Source of the DNA: AWTP1-13 sp963814055
Lineage (GTDB): Bacteria; Pseudomonadota; Alphaproteobacteria; Rhizobiales; Hyphomicrobiaceae
Reading direction: 5' to 3'
Length of the DNA: 64,000 bases
Assembly (NCBI GenBank): GCA_963814055.1
Contig: CAWFBJ010000008.1
Location: 124,001-188,000, forward strand
The position numbers and the translations under genes were made by a program. The notes under the pieces are model-generated. The model ran no database searches. It had not been told where the DNA came from and was given only the letters and a program-made list of their open reading frames with translations. Of the stretch, positions 37,214 to 45,592 are shown in pieces (within the stretch, counting starts at the first letter, position 1; every line of letters starts with the position of its first letter).

Positions 37214-37888
37214 ATGCTCGACCAGACCACCCCCAAGGGCCGCATCCTGTCTGCCGCGCTGGATTGCGCGGCCAAGAAGAGCTGGAGCGATGTCACCCTG
37301 CTGGATGTTGCGGAAGCGGCCAATCTGCCCCTCGGCGACCTTAGGGGGCAGTTCAACACCAAGGACGACGTCATTGCCGGGCTGCTGCGCGCGGTCGACG
37401 ACGAGGTGCTGAAGCGGGCCCCCAAGCGCGCCGAAGGCCAGGAGCCGCGCGATGTCTTGTTCGACATCCTTATGACCCGCTTCGATGTGCTCGGCCCCCA
37501 CAAGGCGGCCTTGAAATCCATTCACGCCTCGGGTCCTGCCGATTTTGCCTTGGCACGTCCGTTCCTCGCCTCCATGCACTGGATGCTGCAGGCCGCGGGC
37601 ATCGGCACCGACGGCGTCGGCGGGGGGTTGCGGGTCTCGGGCCTGGCGATGGTCTATGCCTCGGTGTTCCGCGTCTGGCTCGAGGACGACGATGCGGGCC
37701 TCGCGCGCACCATGGCCGCTCTCGACCGGCGGCTGCGCCGCGGTGAGCGCACGGTACGCAACGTCGAGCAGGTCGGCGCCGTTATCAATCGCTTTGCCAC
37801 AGATGGTCCAGCGTTCCTCCGTTCCGTTCTGCGCGGCCAGCCCGCTAAACCCGAGCCGAAGCCCAGCCCCGAAACCACCGCTCTGTAG
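37214..37888 (+). CDS. TetR-like transcriptional regulator
   Basis: A 224-residue TetR-like protein with a helix-turn-helix at about residues 25-50 (VTLLDVAEAANLPLGDLRGQ then FNTKDDVIAGLL). The regulatory half (DILMTRFDVLGPHKAALKSI, VSGLAMVYASVFRVWLEDDD) resembles COQ9/TetR-fold alphaproteobacterial proteins often found near metX. ATG 37214 follows GGGAGAGGAC; an upstream ATG would add 15 residues. Divergent from metX, so a control role on methionine genes is possible but unsupported by any binding site I can see. Confidence 0.78.
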   Translation: MLDQTTPKGRILSAALDCAAKKSWSDVTLLDVAEAANLPLGDLRGQFNTKDDVIAGLLRAVDDEVLKRAPKRAEGQEPRDVLFDILMTRFDVLGPHKAALKSIHASGPADFALARPFLASMHWMLQAAGIGTDGVGGGLRVSGLAMVYASVFRVWLEDDDAGLARTMAALDRRLRRGERTVRNVEQVGAVINRFATDGPAFLRSVLRGQPAKPEPKPSPETTAL

Positions 37889-37916
37889 CGATCAGCTCGC
37901 CGTTACTTGGCCGGAT

Positions 37917-38498
37917 TTATTTGGGTACGCGACCGCCATCCAATGCTTTCTCGATGTCTTCCGCACTTGGATTGTCGCGTGAGATCCAGGCCTCGAGGTC
38001 GCGCAGGACTTTCGCCTGCGCCAGGGGGCTGGGGCTCCTTTCCGCTGCCGGTGCGCGTTGTTCGGACCGCGTTCCCCAGCGCGGGCCAAAGCCGTAGACC
38101 GCGCCGTACATGACTTTCGCAGTTTTCTCCGGAACGCCCGAAGTCCGCATGGCGTCGTAGAACACCTTGTGCGTGTCTTTCCAGCCGCGCGATTGCAGTT
38201 GGCAATAGTGGTCGTGCACGACGGCGGCCAGCCGGTATTTGCCCGTGAACGGCGGGTAGCTCACCCACAGGAAGCGCGGGATGGATGCGCCGTCGGTCCT
38301 GGTGCCGGCGGGCACGTCCCATTTCTGCCCCTTCGGATCGGTGTAGGAGAACGCATCGATCAATTGCATGTTGCGGCCGTCGGCCAGCATCTTCACGGCG
38401 GGGTCGCCGCTGAAGCGCCCGTCGGTTTGGGCATTGGCCGCCGCTGTCAGGCCCAGAACAACCGCAACGCAGATCGTCCAGTATTTGGCATGCAGCAT
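37917..38498 (-). CDS. secreted DUF1353 family protein
   Basis: A 193-residue protein with a signal peptide (YWTICVAVVLGLTAAANAQ) and the DUF1353 core: VPAGTRTDGASIPRFLW near residues 65-81, then AAVVHDHYCQLQSRGWKDTH and VFYDAMRTSGVPEKTAKVMY. The conserved His/Asp/Cys residues suggest a hydrolase, but function is unknown; the family occurs in phages and bacteria. ATG 38498 follows GGAGGGAAGGG. A 28-base gap separates it from the convergent TetR gene. Confidence 0.82.
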   Translation of the reverse strand: MLHAKYWTICVAVVLGLTAAANAQTDGRFSGDPAVKMLADGRNMQLIDAFSYTDPKGQKWDVPAGTRTDGASIPRFLWVSYPPFTGKYRLAAVVHDHYCQLQSRGWKDTHKVFYDAMRTSGVPEKTAKVMYGAVYGFGPRWGTRSEQRAPAAERSPSPLAQAKVLRDLEAWISRDNPSAEDIEKALDGGRVPK

Positions 38499-38643
38499 AT
38501 TTGCCCTTCCCTCCATCAACGAACGGCGCTGTCCGGCCGTCACGCAATGCACCACAATCTACGAATGAACTTGAAGCATAGCGTGCGTGGATCATATCAC
38601 AACGGCAAGAGCGCCGGCTGCGGCTGATATGCGAGGGAGACGC

Positions 38644-39003
38644 ATGAGCGACATCGATGCATCGCAGCCGCGCATTACGTTCGACGATTTCATGAAGGTC
38701 GATGTCCGCGTCGGCACTATCGTTGCGGCAGAGCCGCTGGCCGGCGCGCGCAAGCCCGCCATCCGGCTCGAGATCGATTTCGGCCCCGAGATCGGCGTCA
38801 AGAAAAGCTCGGCGCAGATTACCGTCCACTACCGCCCCGAGACGCTGATCGGCCGCCAGGTGGCCGCCGTCGTCAACTTTCCCCCGCGCCAGATCGGCAA
38901 GACGATGTCGGAGGTTCTCACGCTGGGTTTTCCCGACGCGAGCGGCGAGGTCGTGCTGGTCATGCCGGAACGATCCGTCCCGAATGGCGGCCGGCTGTAC
39001 TGA
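38644..39003 (+). CDS. csaA: tRNA-binding domain protein CsaA
   Basis: A 119-residue OB-fold protein of the CsaA type, a tRNA-binding-domain protein with chaperone-like activity linked to secretion in Bacillus. DDFMKVDVRVGTIVAAEPLA opens the domain, then FGPEIGVKKSSAQIT and VNFPPRQIGKTMSEVLTLGF, and the end carries PERSVPNGGRLY. Length is normal for CsaA. ATG 38644 follows GAGGGAGACGC. It ends 6 bases from the convergent histidine kinase gene. Confidence 0.92.
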   Translation: MSDIDASQPRITFDDFMKVDVRVGTIVAAEPLAGARKPAIRLEIDFGPEIGVKKSSAQITVHYRPETLIGRQVAAVVNFPPRQIGKTMSEVLTLGFPDASGEVVLVMPERSVPNGGRLY

Positions 39004-39009
39004 AGGGCG

Positions 39010-40410
39010 CTACAGCGGCACGCGCACCGTCGCGCGCAGACCGCCCATCGACGACTCGCCCAACGCAATGTCGCCGCCGTGGCTGCGGGCGATGTCGCGG
39101 GCGATTGCCAGCCCGAGGCCGGTGTTGCCCATGTCCTGGTTGCGGCCGTTGCCCAACCGGTAGAACGGCCGGAAGACGTTGTCGCGCTCGGCCGGCGGAA
39201 TACCCGGTCCGTCGTCGTCGACTTCGATGCGCAGCCATTCCTTGTCCGCGCCGGCCCGGATCACGACGTAGTCTCCAAAGCGGGCGGCATTGATCACGAG
39301 GTTGGTCACAGCGCGCTTGAATGCCTGCCGCTTCAGCGGCAGCACGAGATCGCGGTTGGGGTGGCGCATTCTGATCTCGATCGGCGTGCCGTAGTGTATC
39401 GCGTCCTCGTTCACTTCCTCCAGCAGGTCGCCAACGTTGGTTGGCGCAGCCGCCTCGCCGCCGTCGCCCTTGGCAAAGGCGAGATAGTCCTCCAGCATGT
39501 GCTGCATCTCGTTGACGTCGCTGCGCAGGGCCTCCACTTCCGGTGTGCTGCCGAGCAGCGCAAGCTCGAGCTTGAAGCGGGTCAGTACGGTGCGCAGGTC
39601 GTGGCTCACACCCGCGAGCATGGTCGTGCGCTGTTCGACGTGGTGCTTGATGCGATCGCGCATCTCCAGAAATGCCTGGGCCGCCTGGCGCACTTCCCGC
39701 GCACCGCGGGGGCGGAAGTCTTGCGGGATGGGCCGGCCTTTGCCGAACTCGTCGGCGGCTTCGGCGAGCCGAAGGATCGGGCGGATCTGGTTGCGCAGGA
39801 AAAGGATGGCCACGGTCAGCAGCACGACGGACGTGCCAACCATCCACATCAGGAAGATGTGCGAGTTGGAGGCGTAGGTCAGCGCGCGCGGCGCAGTGAA
39901 GCGCAGGATGGCGTTGTCGAGGTTGACGCGGATCTCGACGTGCCGAAGGTTGCCGACCGTGTCGATCCAGAACGGGCGCTTGACGTGCGTGCTGATCTCC
40001 TCCGACAGCGCCCGGTCGAGCAGATCGAAGAACGGCTTGGGCTGCGTGGGCGGCAGTTTGCCCGGCGCCATGACGGTCATCGAAAGTCCGAACCTGATCT
40101 GGGCCAGGTCGGCGAGCCGATTCTCGTCGGCATAGGCACCCGCCTGATACAGATCGACAACTGCCGCCATGTCGCGTGCAGTCGCCTCCGACAGGCGCCG
40201 CGTCACTTGGTTCCAGTGGCGTTCCATGAACGCGAACGCGACCACGCTTTCCAGCAGCACGATCGGCGCGATGATGATGATGAGGGCACGGGCGTACAGG
40301 CCCTTGGGCGCAAGGTCGCCGAGCATCTTGGCGATGCCCGTCCACGCCGTCCGCGCCCGGCTCATCCAGTCGCGCGGTGCGTCCGGGGTCTGTCCCTTGG
40401 GCGCGAGCAT
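39010..40410 (-). CDS. EnvZ-like sensor histidine kinase
   Basis: A 466-residue membrane kinase. TM1 is about residues 38-62 (ALIIIIAPIVLLESVVAFAF), a periplasmic loop of about 105 residues follows, TM2 is near 170-190, then a HAMP region, the phosphoacceptor His in MLAGVSHDLRTVLTRFKLEL, and ATPase boxes NLVINAARFGD, DDDGPGIPPAERD and GLGLAIARDIA. It pairs with the response regulator upstream on the same strand; a CTAG-ended repeat lies between them. The loop is of EnvZ type, suggesting envelope or osmotic signals, but the input is unknown. Confidence 0.9.
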   Translation of the reverse strand: MLAPKGQTPDAPRDWMSRARTAWTGIAKMLGDLAPKGLYARALIIIIAPIVLLESVVAFAFMERHWNQVTRRLSEATARDMAAVVDLYQAGAYADENRLADLAQIRFGLSMTVMAPGKLPPTQPKPFFDLLDRALSEEISTHVKRPFWIDTVGNLRHVEIRVNLDNAILRFTAPRALTYASNSHIFLMWMVGTSVVLLTVAILFLRNQIRPILRLAEAADEFGKGRPIPQDFRPRGAREVRQAAQAFLEMRDRIKHHVEQRTTMLAGVSHDLRTVLTRFKLELALLGSTPEVEALRSDVNEMQHMLEDYLAFAKGDGGEAAAPTNVGDLLEEVNEDAIHYGTPIEIRMRHPNRDLVLPLKRQAFKRAVTNLVINAARFGDYVVIRAGADKEWLRIEVDDDGPGIPPAERDNVFRPFYRLGNGRNQDMGNTGLGLAIARDIARSHGGDIALGESSMGGLRATVRVPL

Positions 40411-40505
40411 GGACCTGCGCTTGGCGCTCCCTTCGCCTCTAGTATCCCGGTCGCGAAGCTCGTCTGATCTTGCAACCGGCGTTGAAGGACTTTCGCAATC
40501 GAATA

Positions 40506-40603
40506 AACACTAGCAAGTTTATGGTTCGAGCGTGATTCAGATCGAGAATTTCTCTCATGGGCGCGCCGCGAGGAAGAGGCGAATTCCTCAATCATCACGC
40601 TAG
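40506..40603. repeat. family B CTAG-ended palindromic repeat, copy 1
   Basis: Starts ACACTAGCAAGTTTATGG, then the arm AGCGTGATTCAGATCGAGAA and its imperfect complement ending ATCATCACGCTAG at 40603. The copy at 52414 shares ACACTAGCAA, GTGATTCAGATCGAGAA and the CTAG ends in the opposite orientation. The final CTAG includes the TAG stop of the response regulator gene. Confidence 0.82.
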
Positions 40604-41290
40604 TCGGTGTAGAGTATGTAGCCTTTGCCCCGCACTGTCTGCAAATAGACCGGATTGGCCGGGTCGGTTTCAATCTTACGGCGCAGGCGGTTGATCTGCA
40701 CGTCGATGGCGCGTTCCGTGCCGGTCGAACTCGTCGGCAGCCAGTTCGTGGCGGGCGATCGGCATTCCCGGCCGCTGGGCGAACTGGCGCAGCAGATCGC
40801 GCTCGCGCTCGGTCAGCTTGATGGACTCCTCGCCACGCTTGAGTTCTCCGCGTCCCACGTGGAAGGTGAAATCGCCCATGGTGATCTCGTCGCGCGGCCC
40901 GGACGGGCCCTTGCCCCGCTTGAGGATGTTCTGCAGCCGGAGCAGCAGCTCCCGCGGCTCGAACGGCTTTGCGACATAGTCGTCGACACCGACCTCGAGC
41001 CCCAGGATGCGGTCTTCCGCTTCGGCGCGTGCGGTCAGCATGCAAATGGGGATGTTGGAGATGCTCTTGAGGTCACGAGCCAGATCCAGCCCGCTCTCTC
41101 CCGGCATCGTGATGTCGAGGATGACGACGTCGAAAGCCAGGCCGCGCATGGAAGCGCGCGCAGAAGCGGCGTCGACGGCTGTCGTCACGCGAAAGCCGTT
41201 CTCGTGCAGATAGCGCGCCAGCAAATCGCGGATGCGCTGGTCGTCGTCGACCACAAGAATATGCGGCGCATTGTCGAGAAGCGATTCCAT
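40600..41290 (-). pseudogene. petR: OmpR/PetR-type response regulator, frameshifted near 40728
   Basis: A DNA-binding response regulator. The receiver domain opens NAPHILVVDDDQRIRDLLAR and has VVILDITMPGESGLDLAR with the phosphorylated Asp, and DDYVAKPFEPRELLLR with the conserved Lys. The winged helix begins MGDFTFHVGRGELKRGEESI, then the frame breaks after HELAADE. The next frame supplies TGTERAIDVQINRLRRKIE, PVYLQTVRGKGYILYTD and stop. One extra A at 40728-40729 causes it; corrected length is 229, normal for the family. The order MarR-regulator-kinase recalls petP-petR of Rhodobacter, hence the tentative name. Probably a sequencing insertion. Confidence 0.88.
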
Positions 41291-41318
41291 GGGCATCCCC
41301 GGTGCAATCGGTTCAGCT

Positions 41319-41876
41319 TCAGTCGCGCACTGCCGCGGCGGCTCCCGCCGGCAGCAGCGACTTCACTTGCCCGCGCTCTTCCAGGCTGATCATGCTGAAA
41401 AGAAACTGGCGCACGATCGCCTCATTGCCGGGACCGCATACTTCCAGGGCGCCCGCAACCCGCTTGGCTTGCAGCTGATCGAGACGGCCCGCGAGGCTCG
41501 CACCCTTTTCCGTCACGCGCAGCAGCCGTTCGCGACGATCGTCGACCCCCGCCTGCTGGGCAATCCAGCCTTCGTCGACGAGCTGCTTCAGCACGCGGGC
41601 CAGGCTCTGCTTGGTGATCTTCAGTACCTCGAGCAGGTCCGCCACCCGCAATCCCGGATTGCGGTTGACGAAGTGGAGAACGCGGTGATGCGCCCGGCCC
41701 AATCCGAACTCGGCAAGCACCGCATCCGCCTCCCGGGTGAAGTCGCGATAGGCGAAAAACAGCAGCTCGACGACCGTGATGAAACGGGGGTCCGGCGCGG
41801 GCAGAGGTGACTTGTCCGCCCTGTCCCCGACTGGCAGGCGCACGCGGCCCATCGCCTCGGAATTTATGTCAGCCAT
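41319..41876 (-). CDS. petP: MarR family regulator, PetP-like
   Basis: A 185-residue MarR-type repressor. The winged helix is at about residues 70-125 (LGRAHHRVLHFVNRNPGLRV, LEVLKITKQSLARVLKQLVD, GVDDRRERLLRVTEKG). It lies 28 bases upstream of the response regulator on the same strand. In Rhodobacter capsulatus petP and petR form the same pair, so the name is given on layout and fold; its ligand and targets here are unknown. Confidence 0.82.
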   Translation of the reverse strand: MADINSEAMGRVRLPVGDRADKSPLPAPDPRFITVVELLFFAYRDFTREADAVLAEFGLGRAHHRVLHFVNRNPGLRVADLLEVLKITKQSLARVLKQLVDEGWIAQQAGVDDRRERLLRVTEKGASLAGRLDQLQAKRVAGALEVCGPGNEAIVRQFLFSMISLEERGQVKSLLPAGAAAAVRD

Positions 41877-42056
41877 GTTGACTTATTTGACCCCGATTGT
41901 TAGTGCTGGCAAGCCTTTTCGTGCGGGCAAATGCCGCCGGCGGCCCTTGATTGCCATGCTTTTTCGGGCTGCGCCGCAGCGGGCCCGATTACGCTTAACG
42001 GGCGCAGCGACAAGAACTAGGCGAGCTCGGGCCTATGACCCCGGGAGGAGATGCGC

Positions 42057-42950
42057 ATGGTCGATACATCCCCCTATCACGATCGCGACGGCTTCATCTG
42101 GTACGACGGCAAGCTGGTGCCATGGCGCGAAGCCAACGTGCACGTGCTGACCCACGCGCTGCATTACGCGAGCGCCGTGTTCGAGGGCGAGCGCGCCTAC
42201 GGCGGCGAGATCTTCGAGCTGACGAAGCACAGCCAGCGTCTCTACGACGGCGCCAAGACGATGGATTTCACCATCCCCTACAGCGTCGCCGAGATCGACC
42301 AGGCCTGCCGCGACACCATCAAGGCCAACAAGCTCAGCGACTGCTACGTGCGCCCCATCGCCTGGCGCGGCAGCGAGATGATGGGCGTGTCCGCCCAGTC
42401 GACCAAGATCCATCTGTCCGTCGCCGCCTGGGACTGGGGCTCCTACTTTCCGATGGAGGAGCGCCTGAAAGGTTTGCGCCTCACCGTCGCCAAGTATCGC
42501 CGGCCCGATCCCGCAACCGCGCCGGCCAAGACCAAGGCTGCCGGTCTCTACATGATCTGCACCATCGAGAAGCACCGCGCCGAGCGTGCAGGCTATGCCG
42601 ACGCCCTGATGTACGACTGGCGCGGCCACGTCGCCGAATGCACCGGCGCCAACATCTTCTTCATCAAGGATGGCGTGCTGCATACGCCGACGGCCGATTG
42701 CTTCCTCGCCGGCATCACGCGCGGCACCGTCATCGGCCTCGCCCAGAAACGCGGTCTGCAGGTGATCGAGCGCACCATCATGCCCGACGAGCTTGGCAGC
42801 TTCTCTGAATGCTTCCTGACCGGCACGGCGGCGGAGGTGACCCCGGTGGCCGAGATCGGCCCGCACAGGTACAAGCCCGGCAAGATCTGCGAGACGCTGA
42901 TCAACGACTACACCGCCGCCGTCCAGCCCAAGAAGCAGGCCGCGGAGTAG
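42057..42950 (+). CDS. ilvE: branched-chain amino acid aminotransferase
   Basis: A 297-residue class IV PLP aminotransferase. It opens DRDGFIWYDGKLVPWREANV and has HVLTHALHYASAVFEGERAY, VRPIAWRGSEMMGV, the PLP-Lys region ICTIEKHRAERAGYADAL, ECTGANIFFIKDG and SECFLTGTAAEVTPV. It makes or degrades leucine, isoleucine and valine. I start at ATG 42057, 7 bases after GGGAGGAG; ATG 42051 is too close to that site. Divergent from the marR gene, the same arrangement found in other alphaproteobacteria. Confidence 0.93.
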   Translation: MVDTSPYHDRDGFIWYDGKLVPWREANVHVLTHALHYASAVFEGERAYGGEIFELTKHSQRLYDGAKTMDFTIPYSVAEIDQACRDTIKANKLSDCYVRPIAWRGSEMMGVSAQSTKIHLSVAAWDWGSYFPMEERLKGLRLTVAKYRRPDPATAPAKTKAAGLYMICTIEKHRAERAGYADALMYDWRGHVAECTGANIFFIKDGVLHTPTADCFLAGITRGTVIGLAQKRGLQVIERTIMPDELGSFSECFLTGTAAEVTPVAEIGPHRYKPGKICETLINDYTAAVQPKKQAAE

Positions 42951-42962
42951 CGCTATCTGTCT

Positions 42963-42993
42963 TCCCGGAATGCGCTTCAGCGCATATCCGGGA
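42963..42993. repeat. hairpin after ilvE
   Basis: TCCCGGA and ATGCGCT pair with AGCGCAT and TCCGGGA around a 2-base loop, a near-perfect 14-bp stem 12 bases after the ilvE stop. There is no following T run, so it may be a repeat half-site or mRNA stabiliser rather than a classical terminator. Confidence 0.6.
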
Positions 42994-43005
42994 CCCAGCC
43001 GTTTC

Positions 43006-43103
43006 GTCATTCCCGCGAGCGCGGAGCGCGTAAGCGGGAAACCAGATGCGAACAGCGCCACTTGGCTGGATTCCCGCTCTACGCTTCGCTTGGCGGGAAT
43101 GAC
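43006..43103. repeat. family D palindromic repeat (GTCATTCCCGC ends)
   Basis: Perfect 11-bp ends GTCATTCCCGC (43006-43016) and GCGGGAATGAC (43093-43103) with an inner inverted repeat GCGTAAGCGGGAA / TTCCCGCTCTACGC. Together with the preceding hairpin it fills most of the 311-base gap between ilvE and the Cys-rich gene; the rest (43104-43261) shows nothing I recognise. Confidence 0.82.
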
Positions 43104-43261
43104 GCCGGGAACCAACATTCGCCCCTAGGGTGCTGCCGCCCCTAGCGTTGCCGTTGGGGCACAGGTCCACACTCCCTGAACCAATTTCGCGGCCGGGCGT
43201 TGCAGACCACGGACGTTCGGTTGAGATTGGGCGCACGAAACTGCAACCTGAGGCACCCGCG

Positions 43262-43525
43262 ATGCGAAGCGTACGCACGTGGCTATTGGCGCTGCTCGCC
43301 AGCGGCCTGCTTGGCCTTGCGGCTCAAGACGCCGTGGCCCAGCCTGCCGGGCTTGATCTCAACAGGGACTGCCAGACCATCCGCACCTGCAACTTTGCAC
43401 GCAACGGCAGCTATCGCGGATGCCTGTCGTCCTACAGCTGCCGGGTCTGCAGCTTCGTGCGCGGCACCTGCCGCATGGATGCCGGCCGGCGCGTGTGCCA
43501 GCAACTGCGCTGCACCTGGGGCTGA
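43262..43525 (+). CDS. small secreted cysteine-rich protein
   Basis: An 87-residue protein with a clear signal peptide (MRSVRTWLLALLASGLLGLA, cleavage after VAQ) and a mature part of about 60 residues containing eight cysteines (DCQTIRTCNF, GCLSSYSCRVCSFVRGTC, VCQQLRC). Eight Cys in so short a secreted chain suggests four disulfides. I do not recognise the family. The frame is open from 43130, but ATG 43262 is the only start that begins a sensible signal peptide. It ends 16 bases from the convergent monooxygenase gene. Confidence 0.72.
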   Translation: MRSVRTWLLALLASGLLGLAAQDAVAQPAGLDLNRDCQTIRTCNFARNGSYRGCLSSYSCRVCSFVRGTCRMDAGRRVCQQLRCTWG

Positions 43526-43541
43526 TTTCGTCTCGGTCGAG

Positions 43542-44553
43542 CTAGTCGCCGCTCATGCCCATCGCCTTCGCCAGCAGCCGGTAGCTTTGCCGGCGCGCAG
43601 CCTCGTCATGCGCCCACGTTACAACGGCCATCTCCTGCACGTTGAGCCGCTTGGCCAGGTCGTCGATCCGCTCGGCGACCTGCGGGCCCGTACCGACAAA
43701 CGCCGTCTTGCGCATGTCGGCGATGCGCGCGGCCTCTCCTTCCGAATAGGGGTGAGCGGCCGCGACGGCCGCCGGCTCGAGCGGCGCAAAGATGCCGCGA
43801 TCGCGCAGCAGGCGCACTTGCGCGCGCGAGGAGAAATGAAACTGCGCTTCCTCCTCGGTCTCGGCCGCGAGCGCCCACACGCACAGCGCAGCGTGCGGCT
43901 CGGGGTGACGCGGGCTCGGCTTGTAAAGGTCGCGATAGATTTTCAGCGCTTCCGGGCCGCCTTTGCCGTCGGTGAAGAACCAGGCAAACGCATAGGGCAG
44001 CCCGAAGTGCGCCGCCACCTGGGCGCCGTAGTCGGAGCTGCCGAGCATCCAGATCTCGGGCGACGTCTCGCCCAGTGGATAGGCCTTCACCGCAGCGAAC
44101 GGATGCCCCTCGGGCAGCGGCGATCCTGACACCCACGCCATCAGGTCGCGCACGTCGTTGGGGAACAGCGCAGGGCGTTCGTTCGCCATCGGATTCAAGG
44201 CGAAGGCCGTTCGCCCATCGGAGCCCGGTGCGCGTCCGAGGCCGAGATCGATGCGGCCCGGCGCGATCGAGTCCAGCACCCGGAACTGCTCCGCCACCTT
44301 GAGCGGCGCATAGTGCGGCAGCATCACGCCGGCGCTGCCGACCCGGATGCTCTTGGTGGTGGCCGCGATGGCCGCCATCAGGATTTCGGGCGCCGTGCCG
44401 GCGATGGTGCCGTGATTGTGATGCTCCGACACCCAGAAGCGCTCATAGCCGAGCGTCTCGGCAGTACTGCGCGAGCGCGATGGTATCGCGGATGGATTGC
44501 CCATGCGGGCGGTCCGACACGGCGACGGACTGATCGAGAATGGACAGGCGCAG
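43542..44553 (-). pseudogene. luciferase-like monooxygenase, frameshifted near 44460
   Basis: A bacterial-luciferase-family FMN flavoprotein of the LLM/MsnO8 type. The N-terminus LRLSILDQSVAVSD to IRDTIALAQYC is in one frame; TLGYERFWVSEHHNHGTIAG onward (GSAGVMLPHYAPLKVAEQFR, GLGRAPGSDGRTAFALNP, EIWMLGSSDYGAQ) is in the next. Removing one base near 44460 gives QYCETLGYERFW, matching the family. The best start is an unusual CTG at 44553, 8 bases after AAGGAGG; no ATG or GTG is close by in frame. Corrected length about 336, normal. Probably a sequencing insertion. Substrate unknown. Confidence 0.82.
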
Positions 44554-44707
44554 GGCGAAGCCCTCCTTGCAGCGGTGATCAGGCAACCGGCGCGAGCATA
44601 GCAGTGATTGCAGTCGAGGCGGACCGTAGCGTAACAAGAGCGGTCGCGTCTCGCGGTGGCCTCGATGGAGGTGCTAGCGCCATGGCTCAAATGCAAGAGG
44701 CTTGTTC

Positions 44708-45388
44708 ATGCTGAAGTTCTATTTCAACGGCTCGCCCAATCCAACCAAAGTCGCGCTGTTCCTCGAAGAGGCCGGCTTGCCCTTCGAGCCGCACGCAATC
44801 GACACCCGCAAGGGCGATCAGTTCAAGCCGGAATTCCTGGCCATCAATCCCAACGGCAAGGTGCCAGTCGTCGTCGACGGCGACGTCACCGTGTTCGACA
44901 GTAACGCCATCCTGCTCTATCTCGCCGAGAAGACCGGCAAGTTTCTCCCGCCGCCTGCCGCGCGGGGAGAACTGCTGTCGTGGCTGATGTTCGTTGCCAC
45001 CGGCATCGGTCCGTTCTCGGGCCAGGGCGTGCACTTCCGCCATTTTGCGCCTGAGAAAGTGCCTTACGCCCACAACCGCTACCAGTACGAGGCCGAGCGC
45101 CACTACAGCATCCTCGAAGCCCGGCTGGCCAAGCGCAAGTATATCGTCGGCGACACCTACACCATCGTCGACATGGACGCCTGGGGCTGGGCCCGCATGG
45201 TGCCGTTCATCATGGGTGAGGGTGCTTGGGACAAGTTCCCCAACCTGAAGCGGCTGACCGACGAGATCAGCGCCCGCCCTGCCGCCGCGCGCGCCATCGC
45301 GCTGAAGGACAAGCACACCTTCAAGTCCGAAATGGACGACGAGGCGCGGGGCCACATGTTCAAACACCTCCAGCGTAAGGCCGGGTAA
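44708..45388 (+). CDS. glutathione S-transferase, YfcG/YghU-like
   Basis: A 226-residue GST. The thioredoxin-fold half has NGSPNPTKVALFLEEAGLPF, INPNGKVPVVVDGD (cis-Pro) and VFDSNAILLYLAEKTG, the glutathione site. The helical half, GIGPFSGQGVHFRHFAPEKV then RYQYEAERHYSILEARLA and YTIVDMDAWGWARM, has the wording of Nu-class/YfcG-type disulfide reductases. ATG 44708 lies 7 bases after AAGAGG; TTG 44702 is unlikely. Divergent from the monooxygenase gene. Confidence 0.9.
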   Translation: MLKFYFNGSPNPTKVALFLEEAGLPFEPHAIDTRKGDQFKPEFLAINPNGKVPVVVDGDVTVFDSNAILLYLAEKTGKFLPPPAARGELLSWLMFVATGIGPFSGQGVHFRHFAPEKVPYAHNRYQYEAERHYSILEARLAKRKYIVGDTYTIVDMDAWGWARMVPFIMGEGAWDKFPNLKRLTDEISARPAAARAIALKDKHTFKSEMDDEARGHMFKHLQRKAG

Positions 45389-45429
45389 AACTGGGTCGGC
45401 TCGCGTAAGCGTCTGCCCCACGATGGTGT

Positions 45430-45461
45430 TGCGGCCGCCAAGCCGGAGTTTGGCGGCCGCA
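45430..45461. terminator. 12-bp perfect hairpin after the GST gene
   Basis: TGCGGCCGCCAA and TTGGCGGCCGCA form a perfect stem with an 8-base loop, 41 bases after the GST stop. No T run follows, so termination is possible but not typical. Confidence 0.4.
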
Positions 45462-45592
45462 GCAGTTGCCGGGATGCAAGGAAGGTGCTTCCCTCCGTAA
45501 ACGTGCTGTCGAGCCCGACCCGAAGCAGAGGTGGCGATGAACCGCAACAGCGACTATGAGTAGCGCATATCTATGGGGGGCTATCGAGAGCC

